This document shows positions 34,860 through 43,727 of a stretch of 62,038 bases of DNA, one piece after another; position 1 is the stretch's first letter; each line of letters begins with the position of its first letter. The notes under the pieces are model-generated. The model was not told the DNA's origin. It was given only the letters and a program-made list of their open reading frames with translations, and did no database searches. Made by a program: the position numbers and the translations under genes. This stretch comes from Clostridia bacterium (GTDB lineage Bacteria > Bacillota > Clostridia > Christensenellales > Aristaeellaceae), in NCBI GenBank assembly GCA_017397765.1, contig JAFQIB010000051.1:1-62038 (forward strand), written 5' to 3'.

Positions 34860-36330
34860 CTTCGTATGTATGCATGACCTGAATGCGGTCAATCTTTCCG
34901 CTGCCGGTATATGGCAGCTGCGTCAGGTGGAGCCAGATGTCCGGCAGCATGTACTTGGGCACAGCATCCTTCAGATGCTGCCTGACCGCAGCCTTGTCGG
35001 CGATTCCGACCCATGCGCAGACGATCTTCTCCTTCGCTGCGTCATAGATGCAGCAGCCGTTTCCTACGCCCGGAAGGGCCAGGAGAGCGCTTTCGATCTC
35101 CCCCAGCTCGATCCTGTAGCCGCTCCGCTTGATCTGTCCATCGCGTCGGCCGCAGAACATCAATTCACCGTGCTCGTTGTACGCCCCCAGATCGCCCGTT
35201 TTGTAGACCAATTCCCGGATCTGCGGGCGCAGCGGATTCTGCACGAAGGCCGCTGCCGTTTTGTCCGGCGCATTGTAATAACCGACGGACAGACAGCTGC
35301 CGCTGACGCAGATCTCCCCGTCGATCAGGTCGATGCGCGTATTATCGCACGGGTAACCGATTGGCAGAACATCGCCATCGTCAAAGGCACGGTCCACGCG
35401 ATACCATGTGCATACGTCGGTGATCTCCGTCGGGCCGTACATGTTCACAAAGTCGGCATCCGGCACCGCCTGCCGCCAGCAATTCAGCGTGCGGCAGGGC
35501 ATGACCTCACCGCAGAAGAATATGCGCTTCAGCGCGGGAAGCGGACTGTGCTCGCCCAGTACCTTTGCATGAGCCACTGCCGTCAGCGCCGAGGGCACCC
35601 AGAAGATGGTGTCGATCTCCTCCGTCTGCAAAAACGTCAGCAGCTTTGCCGGAAACATGAAGGCTGATTTGGGGATGAGGAACAGGCTACCGCACATTTT
35701 CATCGCGCAGTAAATGTCCAACACAGAGTTGTCAAAGTAGAAGGGCGCCTGACTGCCAAAGCGGCAGCCCTGCGGCAGACGCAGCTCGCGGCAGGCCCAG
35801 TCGATCAGGTCGATCACGCTGCGGTGCGTGATCGCCACGCCCTTGGGTGTACCCGTGGAACCGCTGGTGAAGAGCACATACAGCAGATCCGTGTCGATAT
35901 GTGCCGCCATACGCGCAGACAGCAGCGCCGCGTTCTCCTCCCGGGGGATCGAGGGTTCTGTGAAGCACACCGCTTCAGGCGCGATCCTGCCGGCGAGTTC
36001 CGCATAGCGTTCCTCGCAGATCACGGCCGCAGGCTGCAGCACCTCGGCGATCATCTGCATACGCTTCTGCGGCATGGTGGAATCCAGCGGCGTATAGAAG
36101 CAGCCTGCATATACCGCCCCCAGCATGGCAGCGATGCAGTCAGGGCTCTTTTCCATCAGGATCAGCACCGGCTGCCTGGCGGCAATGCATTCGGCAAGAC
36201 AGCTGCCGATCTCTCTTGCCCTTTGCCGTGTCTCTGACCAGCTGAGGCGGCGTGACGGCATGTCATATGCCGGGAATGAAGGCGCTTGTTGCGCAGCTGC
36301 TTCCAGCCAATCCAACACATTCTTCATCAT
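34840..36330 (-). CDS. First AMP-forming adenylation enzyme, DltA-like
   Basis: 496 residues, close to DltA length. Complete core motifs: LFTSGSTGTPKGVAITH (A3), VNMYGPTEITDVCTWY (A5), YKTGDLGAYNEHGELMFCGR (A7/A8), GYRIELGEIE and YTGSGKIDR (A10 with canonical Lys). DltA activates D-alanine and loads the carrier DltC. The overall layout agrees, but the amino acid cannot be confirmed by eye. ATG overlaps the carrier stop (ATGA), as expected for coupled production. It is the more canonical of the two adenylation enzymes in this operon. Confidence 0.85.
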   Translation of the reverse strand: MMKNVLDWLEAAAQQAPSFPAYDMPSRRLSWSETRQRAREIGSCLAECIAARQPVLILMEKSPDCIAAMLGAVYAGCFYTPLDSTMPQKRMQMIAEVLQPAAVICEERYAELAGRIAPEAVCFTEPSIPREENAALLSARMAAHIDTDLLYVLFTSGSTGTPKGVAITHRSVIDLIDWACRELRLPQGCRFGSQAPFYFDNSVLDIYCAMKMCGSLFLIPKSAFMFPAKLLTFLQTEEIDTIFWVPSALTAVAHAKVLGEHSPLPALKRIFFCGEVMPCRTLNCWRQAVPDADFVNMYGPTEITDVCTWYRVDRAFDDGDVLPIGYPCDNTRIDLIDGEICVSGSCLSVGYYNAPDKTAAAFVQNPLRPQIRELVYKTGDLGAYNEHGELMFCGRRDGQIKRSGYRIELGEIESALLALPGVGNGCCIYDAAKEKIVCAWVGIADKAAVRQHLKDAVPKYMLPDIWLHLTQLPYTGSGKIDRIQVMHTYEDEYSEL

Positions 36331-36560
36331 GACTGATACCTGTGCACCAGCGCGAGCATGGCGTCCACATCATTGAAATTCTCCGGCTCGATCTCTCCTG
36401 CAGGAATGTGTATGTCAAAGGCTTCATCCAGCGCGAGCAGGATCTGCGTCAGATCAAGAGAGTCGATCAGGCCATCGTCGATGAGCGCTGTTTCCGAAGC
36501 AAAGTCCACGTCATCCTTGACCTCCCGAAGCGCCGTGAGCAGCCTGTCCATTTCATTCAT
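36327..36560 (-). CDS. Acyl/peptidyl carrier protein, DltC-like
   Basis: 77 residues. ATG 36560 follows GGAGGAACCAAGG. The phosphopantetheine site is Ser34 in LIDDGLIDSLDLTQILLAL, a canonical carrier motif, and the rest is acidic and helical. It heads the operon carrier, adenylation 1, MBOAT, SGNH, adenylation 2, all overlapping or nearly so. It would hold the activated acid as a thioester for the MBOAT. A modifying phosphopantetheinyl transferase is not encoded nearby and must come from the host. Confidence 0.9.
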   Translation of the reverse strand: MNEMDRLLTALREVKDDVDFASETALIDDGLIDSLDLTQILLALDEAFDIHIPAGEIEPENFNDVDAMLALVHRYQS

Positions 36561-36600
36561 CCTTGGTTCCTCCATGGTTTTGATGATCGTTGCCATATGG

Positions 36601-36633
36601 CAAAGAGCCCTGGAAGACAGACTCCTCCAGGGC
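36601..36633 (-). terminator. Terminator between the glycan importer operon and the Dlt-like operon
   Basis: GCCCTGGAAGA (36607-36617) pairs with TCCTCCAGGGC (36623-36633), one mismatch, and the minus strand then reads TCTTTG. No convincing promoter for the carrier gene lies in the 40 nt that remain, so read-through may supply the Dlt-like operon. Confidence 0.7.
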
Positions 36634-36642
36634 GCTTGTAAT

Positions 36643-37755
36643 TCAGGGGTTGATACGCTTTTCCGTCGAAGGATCAAACAGATGCAGCTTTGCGGGATTG
36701 GGCGAGAGCTTCAGCGACTTAGCAGCCGGCGCTTCCTCCTCTGCATGCTTCACCACGACCACCTGCTCGCCGATACGCACATACACCAGATGGGCATCGC
36801 CCAGCGGCTCGATGGATTCCACGGCAGCAGGGATCAAGCCGTCCTCCGTGATCAGCAGATCGGAGGGACGGATACCCAGGTGGACATCCTTGCCCGCATA
36901 GGGCTTCAGGCAGGCCACAAGTTCAACGGGCACGGGGAGGGAGAAGCTGTCCGCATTCAACACCAGAGCGCCGTTCACTTCCGTCACACGCACCGTGAAC
37001 AGGTTGATCTGCGGCGTGCCGAGGAAACCGGCAACGAACTCGCAGTTTGGATGGTTGTACAGTTCGTTGGGCGTGCCCTCCTGCATGATGTGGCCGTCCT
37101 TCATCAGCACGATATGATCGGCCATGGTCATGGCCTCGGTCTGGTCGTGAGTGACGTAGATGGTCGTAATGCCCAGCTGGGTCTGAATCTTCTTGAGTTC
37201 ATAGCGCACCTGATCGCGGAGCTTGGCGTCCAGATTGCCCAGCGGCTCATCCAGCAGGAACACCTGCGGGTCGCGCACCAGTGCACGTCCCAGGGCCACG
37301 CGCTGACGCTGACCGCCGGACAGCTCTGCCGGGCGGCGATCCAGCAGATGGTCGATGGAGAGCATCTTCGCCATCGTGTCTACGCGCTTGTTGATCTCTT
37401 CCTTGGGTGCCTTCTTGGTTTCCAGCGCAAAGGACATGTTCTTGCGCACCGTCATGTTGGGGTACAGGGCGTACTCCTGGAACACCATGGCGATGTTACG
37501 CTCCTGCGGCGGAACGAAATTCTTCTTCTTGCCGCCGGACACCTCCGTCATCAGCTCCTCGCCGAAGTGGATGGTGCCATCCACGGGCTCCAGCAGACCG
37601 GCCACGCAATGCATCGCCGTTGACTTGCCGCAGCCGGACGGGCCGAGGAACACGCAGAATTCTCCATCCTGCACTGTCAGGTTCAGCTTGTCCAGCACAT
37701 AGGATTTGCCTTTGTTGTAGGATACGCTCATATCCTTGATCGTGATAGCAGCCAT
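36643..37755 (-). CDS. Sugar ABC importer ATPase, MsmX/UgpC-like
   Basis: 370 residues, the normal length. Walker A GPSGCGKST (about 38-46), signature LSGGQRQRVALGRAL, Walker B VFLLDEPLGNLD and the switch histidine in IYVTHDQTEAM. A C-terminal TOBE-type regulatory region follows. It energises the two permeases encoded upstream and may serve other sugar importers. ATG follows AAAGGTGATCAT. Unlike many Clostridia, which use one housekeeping MsmX, the element brings its own ATPase and so is self-sufficient for this import. Confidence 0.9.
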   Translation of the reverse strand: MAAITIKDMSVSYNKGKSYVLDKLNLTVQDGEFCVFLGPSGCGKSTAMHCVAGLLEPVDGTIHFGEELMTEVSGGKKKNFVPPQERNIAMVFQEYALYPNMTVRKNMSFALETKKAPKEEINKRVDTMAKMLSIDHLLDRRPAELSGGQRQRVALGRALVRDPQVFLLDEPLGNLDAKLRDQVRYELKKIQTQLGITTIYVTHDQTEAMTMADHIVLMKDGHIMQEGTPNELYNHPNCEFVAGFLGTPQINLFTVRVTEVNGALVLNADSFSLPVPVELVACLKPYAGKDVHLGIRPSDLLITEDGLIPAAVESIEPLGDAHLVYVRIGEQVVVVKHAEEEAPAAKSLKLSPNPAKLHLFDPSTEKRINP

Positions 37756-37791
37756 ATGATCACCTTTCTTGCATTGCGTTCATGCCGTTGT

Positions 37792-39675
37792 TTACTGGCC
37801 AAAGGCCGCTACATCAATGCCGAAGCCGTACTCGTACAGCGGATCGATGATATCCTTGGGCAGATCCTCACGCTGGGCGAGCACCTGCTCCATCGTTGCG
37901 GGAATCTGGAAGGGCAGACGGCCGGTGATGGGGGTCTCGCCGTACAGGGCCGCGACGACCGCATCCGCACCGCAGGTCACGCCGGGACGATAGGCCAGCA
38001 GCACGCTGTCGCTCATTTCCACCACCGGGGTCAGGACATACGCGCGGTTCATCAGCACGACGGAGACGACATTCGCGCCCGCTGCGTCAAGGGCTGCGAG
38101 CAGCGCTCGCTGATCCTCAGGGAATTCCAGGTTTGCGGTGCCCCAGGCAGGTTCATGCGTACCGCTCTTTTCGCCCACAACAACGATGACCGTCTTTCCG
38201 CTCAGATCGGCAGGAACAGAAGCTGCATCGGCATAGTAGGTCACGTTTTCCTCGCCCAGACGGTTCTGGAAGGCTTTGAGGATACTTGTGCCGCCGATAT
38301 CGATGGGATCCTTGGCGGTCCAGCCGCTGTTCAGCGCACGGGCGTTGTCCGCCAGCTCACCAGCGATGATGACCTGCTCGCCCAGTTCCTGCGCGTTCTC
38401 GTACTTCACCATGGTGAAGGAGCGGGCAGCGGCATTCTGGGCAATGGCACGATGCTCAGCGCTGCCCAGAATGGATGCGGCAGCGTTCTCGTCTACATAG
38501 GGATTCTCGAAAATGCCCAGCTGGAACTTGGCGATCAGGATGCGACGGCAAGCATCGGTCAGACGATCCTCCGGCACATCATCCACCACGGAGCGGGTGG
38601 AGCGCACACCAGCGCCGCCCAGAATATCTGCGCCTGCATTAGCCGCGCCGGCAAAATTCAGGCCCCAGTCGGTCTGAATCAGGCCATCAAAACCCAGTTC
38701 ACCGCGCAGCAGGTCGGTCATCACGACTGCGGACTGATCAGCGTAATTTTCCACAGCATCGCCGCCCAGGTAGGGCACAGTGGAATAGCCGTAGGGCATG
38801 ACAGCCGCAACACCCGCCGCGATGGCAGCCTTGAAGCCTGCCAGGTGCAATTCAAGGGAGTCCTCCTGTATGGTCAGGGGCGTGCCGTCCACGCCGTCGG
38901 TCTGAGCGCCGGAGCCTGGGAAATGCTTGACAGTGGCGATCACGGAGCCTTCTGTCAGCGCATTACCGTCCTGCAGGCCTTCAATCGCCGCGACGATCAG
39001 GGTCTTCACAACCTCGGTGTCCTCGGAGTAGCACTCCTGGTTGCGTCCCCAGCGGGGATCGGTAATCAGGTCAGCGTCAGGAGAGAGCGCCATGCGTACG
39101 CCGATGGCCAGCAGCTCCTCGCGCAGGACGATATTCAGCTGCTTCACCAACTCGGGATCGTTCACAGCGCCCTGATTGATCTCATCCGGGAGGAAGGTTC
39201 CGTCCTTGACGAACGCTGCGCCAGCCTCCGTATCCATGGAGAAGATGACCGGGATGCCCAGCGCAGAACTTTCGCTCAGCTCCTGAATTTCGTTCGTGCG
39301 AACCGCCGCATCATACGCGCTGTCAAACACGTACTCGTACACCAGCGCAAAGCCGACGTTGTTATCGGTGAACCAGCTGTCCTTCTTGGATACCAGCGTC
39401 AGATGCACCATCTGGGAGGCCTTCTGGGTCGCATCCATCTGGCTGAGCAGATCATCTGCTCGCTCCTCAGGGGTCTTGCGCCAGTCCTCGTACACATCCA
39501 GTTCGCCATTGTCGTTGAGGTCCTTGAATTGATAGCCGTCCACTTCGATGATGGATTTGACACGCGCCACCAGCTCCGGCTGGACAGGGGCTTCCTCCGC
39601 CAGCGCGGGGCAGATGGTCAGCAGCATGGCCGCGCAGACCATCAGGCTGATTACCTTCTTGAAGAGGTTCTTCAT
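37792..39675 (-). CDS. Exported glycoside hydrolase family 3 protein (2 of 3)
   Basis: 627 residues. Signal peptide (MKNLFKKVISLMVCAAMLL) ends near CPALAEE. The EF-hand-like loop DLNDNGELDVYEDWR lies at about 51-65. GH3 motifs are MALSPDADLITDPRWGRNQE, TVKHFPGSGAQTDG and the nucleophile region LGFDGLIQTDWGLN. The C-terminal alpha/beta domain is short and ends without a fibronectin-like module. It is exported, so it acts on glycans before or at the importer. The protein lies between the permease and ATPase genes with 17 and 36 nt spacers, in one operon with the third GH3. Confidence 0.9.
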   Translation of the reverse strand: MKNLFKKVISLMVCAAMLLTICPALAEEAPVQPELVARVKSIIEVDGYQFKDLNDNGELDVYEDWRKTPEERADDLLSQMDATQKASQMVHLTLVSKKDSWFTDNNVGFALVYEYVFDSAYDAAVRTNEIQELSESSALGIPVIFSMDTEAGAAFVKDGTFLPDEINQGAVNDPELVKQLNIVLREELLAIGVRMALSPDADLITDPRWGRNQECYSEDTEVVKTLIVAAIEGLQDGNALTEGSVIATVKHFPGSGAQTDGVDGTPLTIQEDSLELHLAGFKAAIAAGVAAVMPYGYSTVPYLGGDAVENYADQSAVVMTDLLRGELGFDGLIQTDWGLNFAGAANAGADILGGAGVRSTRSVVDDVPEDRLTDACRRILIAKFQLGIFENPYVDENAAASILGSAEHRAIAQNAAARSFTMVKYENAQELGEQVIIAGELADNARALNSGWTAKDPIDIGGTSILKAFQNRLGEENVTYYADAASVPADLSGKTVIVVVGEKSGTHEPAWGTANLEFPEDQRALLAALDAAGANVVSVVLMNRAYVLTPVVEMSDSVLLAYRPGVTCGADAVVAALYGETPITGRLPFQIPATMEQVLAQREDLPKDIIDPLYEYGFGIDVAAFGQ

Positions 39676-39692
39676 CTTGAAATCTCCTTTCC

Positions 39693-40586
39693 TTACGAAG
39701 CCGTCACAGCGCCGGACATCTGGCCGCTGATCAGATACTTGCCCATGAAGATATAGAGCACCAGTACGGGCAGGGCCAGGATGAGGGAGCCCGCCATCTG
39801 CACGTTGAATTCCGCCGCCATGGTGCCGGCCAGCTCGTTCAGGGCGATGGTCGCAGGCTTGGAGTCATAGCCGCCCAGCACCAGGGCGAAGAGCATCTCG
39901 TTCCAGATGGAGGTGCACTGGAAGACGAAGGTGGTGATGGTGGCGATCATGGTGTTGGGCAGCACGATCTTGCGATAGATGGCCCACATACCGTTGCCGT
40001 CGATCATCGCCTGGCGGATCAGCGCATCGGGCACGTCTGCGTAGTAGCCGCGCATCATCACGGTGCACATGGGCATTCCGAATACCGAATGTACAAGCAC
40101 CAGACCCCAGACGTTGTCGTAAAGGTTCAGGGCGTTGATCGTCTGCAGAAGCGGGATCAGGATCGCCTGGAAGGGCAGGTATGTCGCTGCCACAAGGGCG
40201 ATGAAGAATACGTTGTTGAGCTTGAACCTCCACTTGCTCAGCGCATAAGCACAGACGGAGCCAAGGAACACCGAGCCGGCCGCACCGAAGATCGTAACAA
40301 CAAGGCTTGTCATCAGCGGCATACCCAGCTCCTCCATGGCGCTGGCGTAGCCTTCCAGCGTCCACTCGGTGGGCGGGGTGATGGGCGTTGAGGTCATCAC
40401 CTCACTGTTCGTTTTGAAGGAGGTCATCACCGTGCCCCAGAAGGGCAGCATGTAGAAGACCAGGAAGGCGACCATGATGAAATAGTACACGATATGCAGT
40501 ACCGTCATATGCCACCTGGGGCGGATCTTCACCGTCTGCGCCTGCTGTGCTTCACGGCTGCGTTCAATACCGACATGATTCTGCAT
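39693..40586 (-). CDS. Sugar ABC permease, MalG-like
   Basis: 297 residues with six predicted helices and the EAA loop in DALIRQAMIDGNGMWAIYRK near residue 190. ATG 40586 follows GGAAGTGA at a 7-nt spacing; a GTG at 40595 overlapping the preceding stop is the alternative. It pairs with the MalF-like permease next to it and the binding protein at 43717. The family imports oligosaccharides. Confidence 0.9.
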   Translation of the reverse strand: MQNHVGIERSREAQQAQTVKIRPRWHMTVLHIVYYFIMVAFLVFYMLPFWGTVMTSFKTNSEVMTSTPITPPTEWTLEGYASAMEELGMPLMTSLVVTIFGAAGSVFLGSVCAYALSKWRFKLNNVFFIALVAATYLPFQAILIPLLQTINALNLYDNVWGLVLVHSVFGMPMCTVMMRGYYADVPDALIRQAMIDGNGMWAIYRKIVLPNTMIATITTFVFQCTSIWNEMLFALVLGGYDSKPATIALNELAGTMAAEFNVQMAGSLILALPVLVLYIFMGKYLISGQMSGAVTAS

Positions 40587-40591
40587 ACTCG

Positions 40592-41635
40592 TCACTTCCT
40601 TTTATTCGTCCAGTAGGTCAGCGGCAGGATCAGCACCAGTACCAACGCCAACAGGAAGCAGCTGATCGCCGAGGAATACGCGAAATTGTTGTTCTGGAAA
40701 GCCTCGTTATACATCCAGATCGGCAGCGTCCATGCGGAGGAGGTGGTGTAACCCACCAGCGAAACGATGAAGTCGAAGGAGCGCAGAGCGTACATGGCCA
40801 GGATCGTGATGCAGCTGCCCATCGCGCCCTTGAGCTGGGGGATGATGAGCTTCCAGTAAATGCGGGGCATGTACGCACCGTCCAGCTTGGCGGCGTTGAT
40901 GATGTTCACACGGACGTTCTTGATCGCTGCAAGGAAGATCACCGCTACATAACCCGAGAACTGCCAGACCATCGCGATGATGATGGACAGCATGATGGTC
41001 TTGTTGCTGGAGGCCCACATCAGGCTGCCTTCCTTCATGGCCGCCGAGACTTTCACGCCCAGAAGGCTCAGAAAGCTGTTCAGCACGCCGCCGGTGGGGC
41101 GGTACATGTACGCCCAGACTGTGCCCGTCACCACGAAAGACAGGGCGAAAGGCAGCAGAATCAGCGTTCTGAACATCGCCGTGCCGCGCAGGCCCTGATC
41201 CATGATCAGCGCAAGGCCCAGGCCCAGCAGCAGGCAGATCGGGATCAGGCAGAACAGCAGCAGTGTGTTCTTCAGCGCCGGCCAAAAATAGGGGCTGGAG
41301 AACATCTTCGCATAGTTGCCAAAGCCTCCGAAGCCGTAGCTGGCCTCCAGCTCGCCCGCCTGCCAGTCGGAAACGGACACCCACAGGTTCCAGCCCAGGG
41401 ATACGTACACGAAGTAGATCAGCGCCGCCGCCGGAATACAGATCCAGATCAGCGGATGCTTCTTGAGGAAGTTATGGATCGGTGCAACCACTTTGGGCAC
41501 GAAGCGCAGCAGCAGGTGATACACGAGGATCACCGCAGCAATCGCTCCGATGATCGCCCAGAAGCCGCCGCGGTCCTCGAAGGTCATGTATACCAGATTG
41601 TCAAGAAAGTCCTGAAACATAGGCAGCGCCTCCAT
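40592..41635 (-). CDS. Sugar ABC permease, MalF-like
   Basis: 347 residues. An N-terminal extension with two helices precedes the transport domain (from about residue 110: FWPALKNTLLLFCLIPI). The EAA-type loop is NIINAAKLDGAYMPRIYWKL. It is the first gene after an internal terminator-like hairpin (41694-41728) and ends beside the MalG-like gene. Both permeases belong to the CUT1 sugar class, which works with an extracytoplasmic binding protein and an MsmX-type ATPase, and both are present here. Confidence 0.9.
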   Translation of the reverse strand: MEALPMFQDFLDNLVYMTFEDRGGFWAIIGAIAAVILVYHLLLRFVPKVVAPIHNFLKKHPLIWICIPAAALIYFVYVSLGWNLWVSVSDWQAGELEASYGFGGFGNYAKMFSSPYFWPALKNTLLLFCLIPICLLLGLGLALIMDQGLRGTAMFRTLILLPFALSFVVTGTVWAYMYRPTGGVLNSFLSLLGVKVSAAMKEGSLMWASSNKTIMLSIIIAMVWQFSGYVAVIFLAAIKNVRVNIINAAKLDGAYMPRIYWKLIIPQLKGAMGSCITILAMYALRSFDFIVSLVGYTTSSAWTLPIWMYNEAFQNNNFAYSSAISCFLLALVLVLILPLTYWTNKRK

Positions 41636-41693
41636 TCGTTATGCCATGAGATGCCTGCGGTGTATCTCTTGGAGCACAGGGCAGGCAGATGGA

Positions 41694-41728
41694 GAAAACA
41701 GGGGCAGGCTTTAGCGTCCCGCCCCTGT
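41694..41728 (-). terminator. Internal terminator or attenuator inside the glycan operon
   Basis: ACAGGGGC (41698-41705) pairs with GCCCCTGT (41721-41728). On the minus strand the stem is followed by TTTTCTCC. It lies 14 nt past the third GH3 stop and 59 nt before the MalF-like start, so upstream genes are likely made in excess over the permeases. Confidence 0.75.
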
Positions 41729-41741
41729 TCCCTGCCTGTTC

Positions 41742-43727
41742 TCAGTTGTCGTAGCTCAGGCCCCAGCCATAGTCATACAGCGGGTTTTCCAGATCGAAGG
41801 ACACATCGCCAGACTGGTCGTTGACGGAATCCATATCCCGGGGGAACTGGATGGGCGTCTTGCCGGTGGGGTTGTTCATGCCAAACAGGGTTTTGGCAAT
41901 GGCAATGCCGCCCTGCTGACCGGGGTAGTATGCTTCCAGAATCGCGTTAGTGTTCTCGTCGCACCAGGTCAGAATGTAGGGACGGCCGCCGGTCACCACA
42001 GTGATGATCTTGCCGGAGGTGTTGGCCTTGACCGCCTCGAGGATCTCCTGCTGGGTGGAGGTGATGTTCAGGGTGTCGTAGCCCCACGGCGGATCGTGCT
42101 GGTAGCTGGGTTCACCGACGGACACGATGACAATGTCCGCAGCCTTAGCAGCCTCAGCAATGGCTGTCACATCGTCCGCGATGTAGGTAACCGTATCGGT
42201 ATCACCAGCGTACTCGGCGATCGCCTCATAGATGGTCAGGCCTTCCTGCTCGGAGGACCAGCCGCCCACCAGGCTCATCATGTCGTTGCCGCGGGGGCCG
42301 CAGACCAGGATGTTCAGACCGGAGTCAGCAGTCAGGGGCAGCGCGCCGTCGTTCTTCAGCAGGGTCATGGCTTTCTCAGCCGCTTCCAGATTCAGGGCGA
42401 TGCTTTCTTCATTGCCCACGAAGGACACGGCGTATTCCACATCGCAGTAGGGGGTCTCGAACACGCCCAGCTCGAACTTGGCCTTCACGATTCGCATCGC
42501 AGCGGCATCCAGGATGGCTTCGTCGATCTTGCCTTCTACGGTCAGCTCTTCCATCTGGTCGATCAGGCGGATGGATTCGCCGCCGATGCCATCTACGCGG
42601 CTCTGGGTCACGCCGATCAGGATCGCTTCCTCGTCGGAGACCTCCTCGCCGGTCATGGTGCCCAGGGCTTCCTGGATGGCCCAGATCATACCCCAGTCGG
42701 TCTGGATGATGCCTTCAAAGCCCATGGTCTCGCGCAGCAGCTCCTGCAGGGTGGCTGCGCTGCCGATGGCGGAGTTTTCCATATCCAGGGCCAGCGGCAC
42801 GGAGTAATAGGGCATAATGGAGCCCACATTCACTTCCAGTGCGGCGTAGTAAGGCTTCAGGTGGATCTGCAGGGTCTCTTCATCGGCCACAATGGGAGAG
42901 GTGTCCTTGCCGTCCATCTGCGGGCCAGCGCCGGGGAAGTGCTTCAGGCAGGCGACGATGGCCTCGGTGTTCAGGCCCTCGGTGCCGTTCTGGAAGGCAA
43001 CGACCTGCGCGCTGGTCATCTGAGTGACGAGCTCGGGATCTTCACCGAAGGTCTCCATCACGCGGCCCCAGCGGGGTTCGGAGGCGATGTCGGCCTCGGG
43101 GGATAGGGTCATGCGCACGCCAATGGCCAGGTGCTCCAGACGGGCGACCTCAGCCAGCTTGATCACCAGCTCCTCGTCGCGGGTAGCAGCCAGAGCCAGG
43201 TTGTGGGGGGTGACAGTCGCGCCGGAGACGTAGCTCAGGCCATGCACGGAGTCCATGGACACCAGCACAGGCACGCCCAGACGGGATGCCTCGGCGTACT
43301 CCTGGATGGTGTTCATGGAGGTCGCGGCCTGCTCCACGCTGGCCAGCTCGCGGATCAGCAGCATGCCGATACCCTCCGTTTCACACCACTTGTTCAGATA
43401 GGAGGGTATCTTGCCGTCCGCACGGGGCAGGAAGGTGGGATGCTGCATCTGAGCGATCTTTTCGCGGATGGTCATCTGGGCAACCAGATCAGCAGCACGG
43501 GTCTCTGCATTTTCACGCCAGTCCTCGTACACGTCCAACTGGCCGTTGCTGTTCAGGTCGATGAACTGATAGCCATCCACCTCGATGATGCTCTTGACGC
43601 GAGGAGCCAGTTCAGGCTGCTCGTAACTTGCTTCTTCAGCGAATACGCAGGTGCCAAAGGAGGCCACCGCCATCGCCGCAGCGCACAGAAGAGATGCGCT
43701 GCGCTTCCACAGCTTCTTAATCAACAA
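41742..43727 (-). CDS. Exported glycoside hydrolase family 3 protein (3 of 3)
   Basis: 661 residues from a TTG start that overlaps the preceding stop by 11 nt. Signal peptide ends near CVFAEEA. The EF-hand-like loop DLNSNGQLDVYEDWR sits at about 58-72. GH3 motifs are complete: MTLSPEADIASEPRWGRVME, CLKHFPGAGPQMDG and the nucleophile Asp in GFEGIIQTDWGMI. The second domain holds EAAEKAMTLLKNDGALPL. It resembles beta-glucosidase/beta-xylosidase-type GH3. It is cotranscribed with the binding protein, and the three GH3 enzymes differ enough to suggest complementary linkages. Confidence 0.9.
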   Translation of the reverse strand: MLIKKLWKRSASLLCAAAMAVASFGTCVFAEEASYEQPELAPRVKSIIEVDGYQFIDLNSNGQLDVYEDWRENAETRAADLVAQMTIREKIAQMQHPTFLPRADGKIPSYLNKWCETEGIGMLLIRELASVEQAATSMNTIQEYAEASRLGVPVLVSMDSVHGLSYVSGATVTPHNLALAATRDEELVIKLAEVARLEHLAIGVRMTLSPEADIASEPRWGRVMETFGEDPELVTQMTSAQVVAFQNGTEGLNTEAIVACLKHFPGAGPQMDGKDTSPIVADEETLQIHLKPYYAALEVNVGSIMPYYSVPLALDMENSAIGSAATLQELLRETMGFEGIIQTDWGMIWAIQEALGTMTGEEVSDEEAILIGVTQSRVDGIGGESIRLIDQMEELTVEGKIDEAILDAAAMRIVKAKFELGVFETPYCDVEYAVSFVGNEESIALNLEAAEKAMTLLKNDGALPLTADSGLNILVCGPRGNDMMSLVGGWSSEQEGLTIYEAIAEYAGDTDTVTYIADDVTAIAEAAKAADIVIVSVGEPSYQHDPPWGYDTLNITSTQQEILEAVKANTSGKIITVVTGGRPYILTWCDENTNAILEAYYPGQQGGIAIAKTLFGMNNPTGKTPIQFPRDMDSVNDQSGDVSFDLENPLYDYGWGLSYDN

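Noticed and set aside
32311..36560. Standard dltABCD operon
   Set aside because: Gene order (carrier first), a second adenylation enzyme and altered catalytic-site residues differ from the classical operon, so dlt gene symbols were not assigned.
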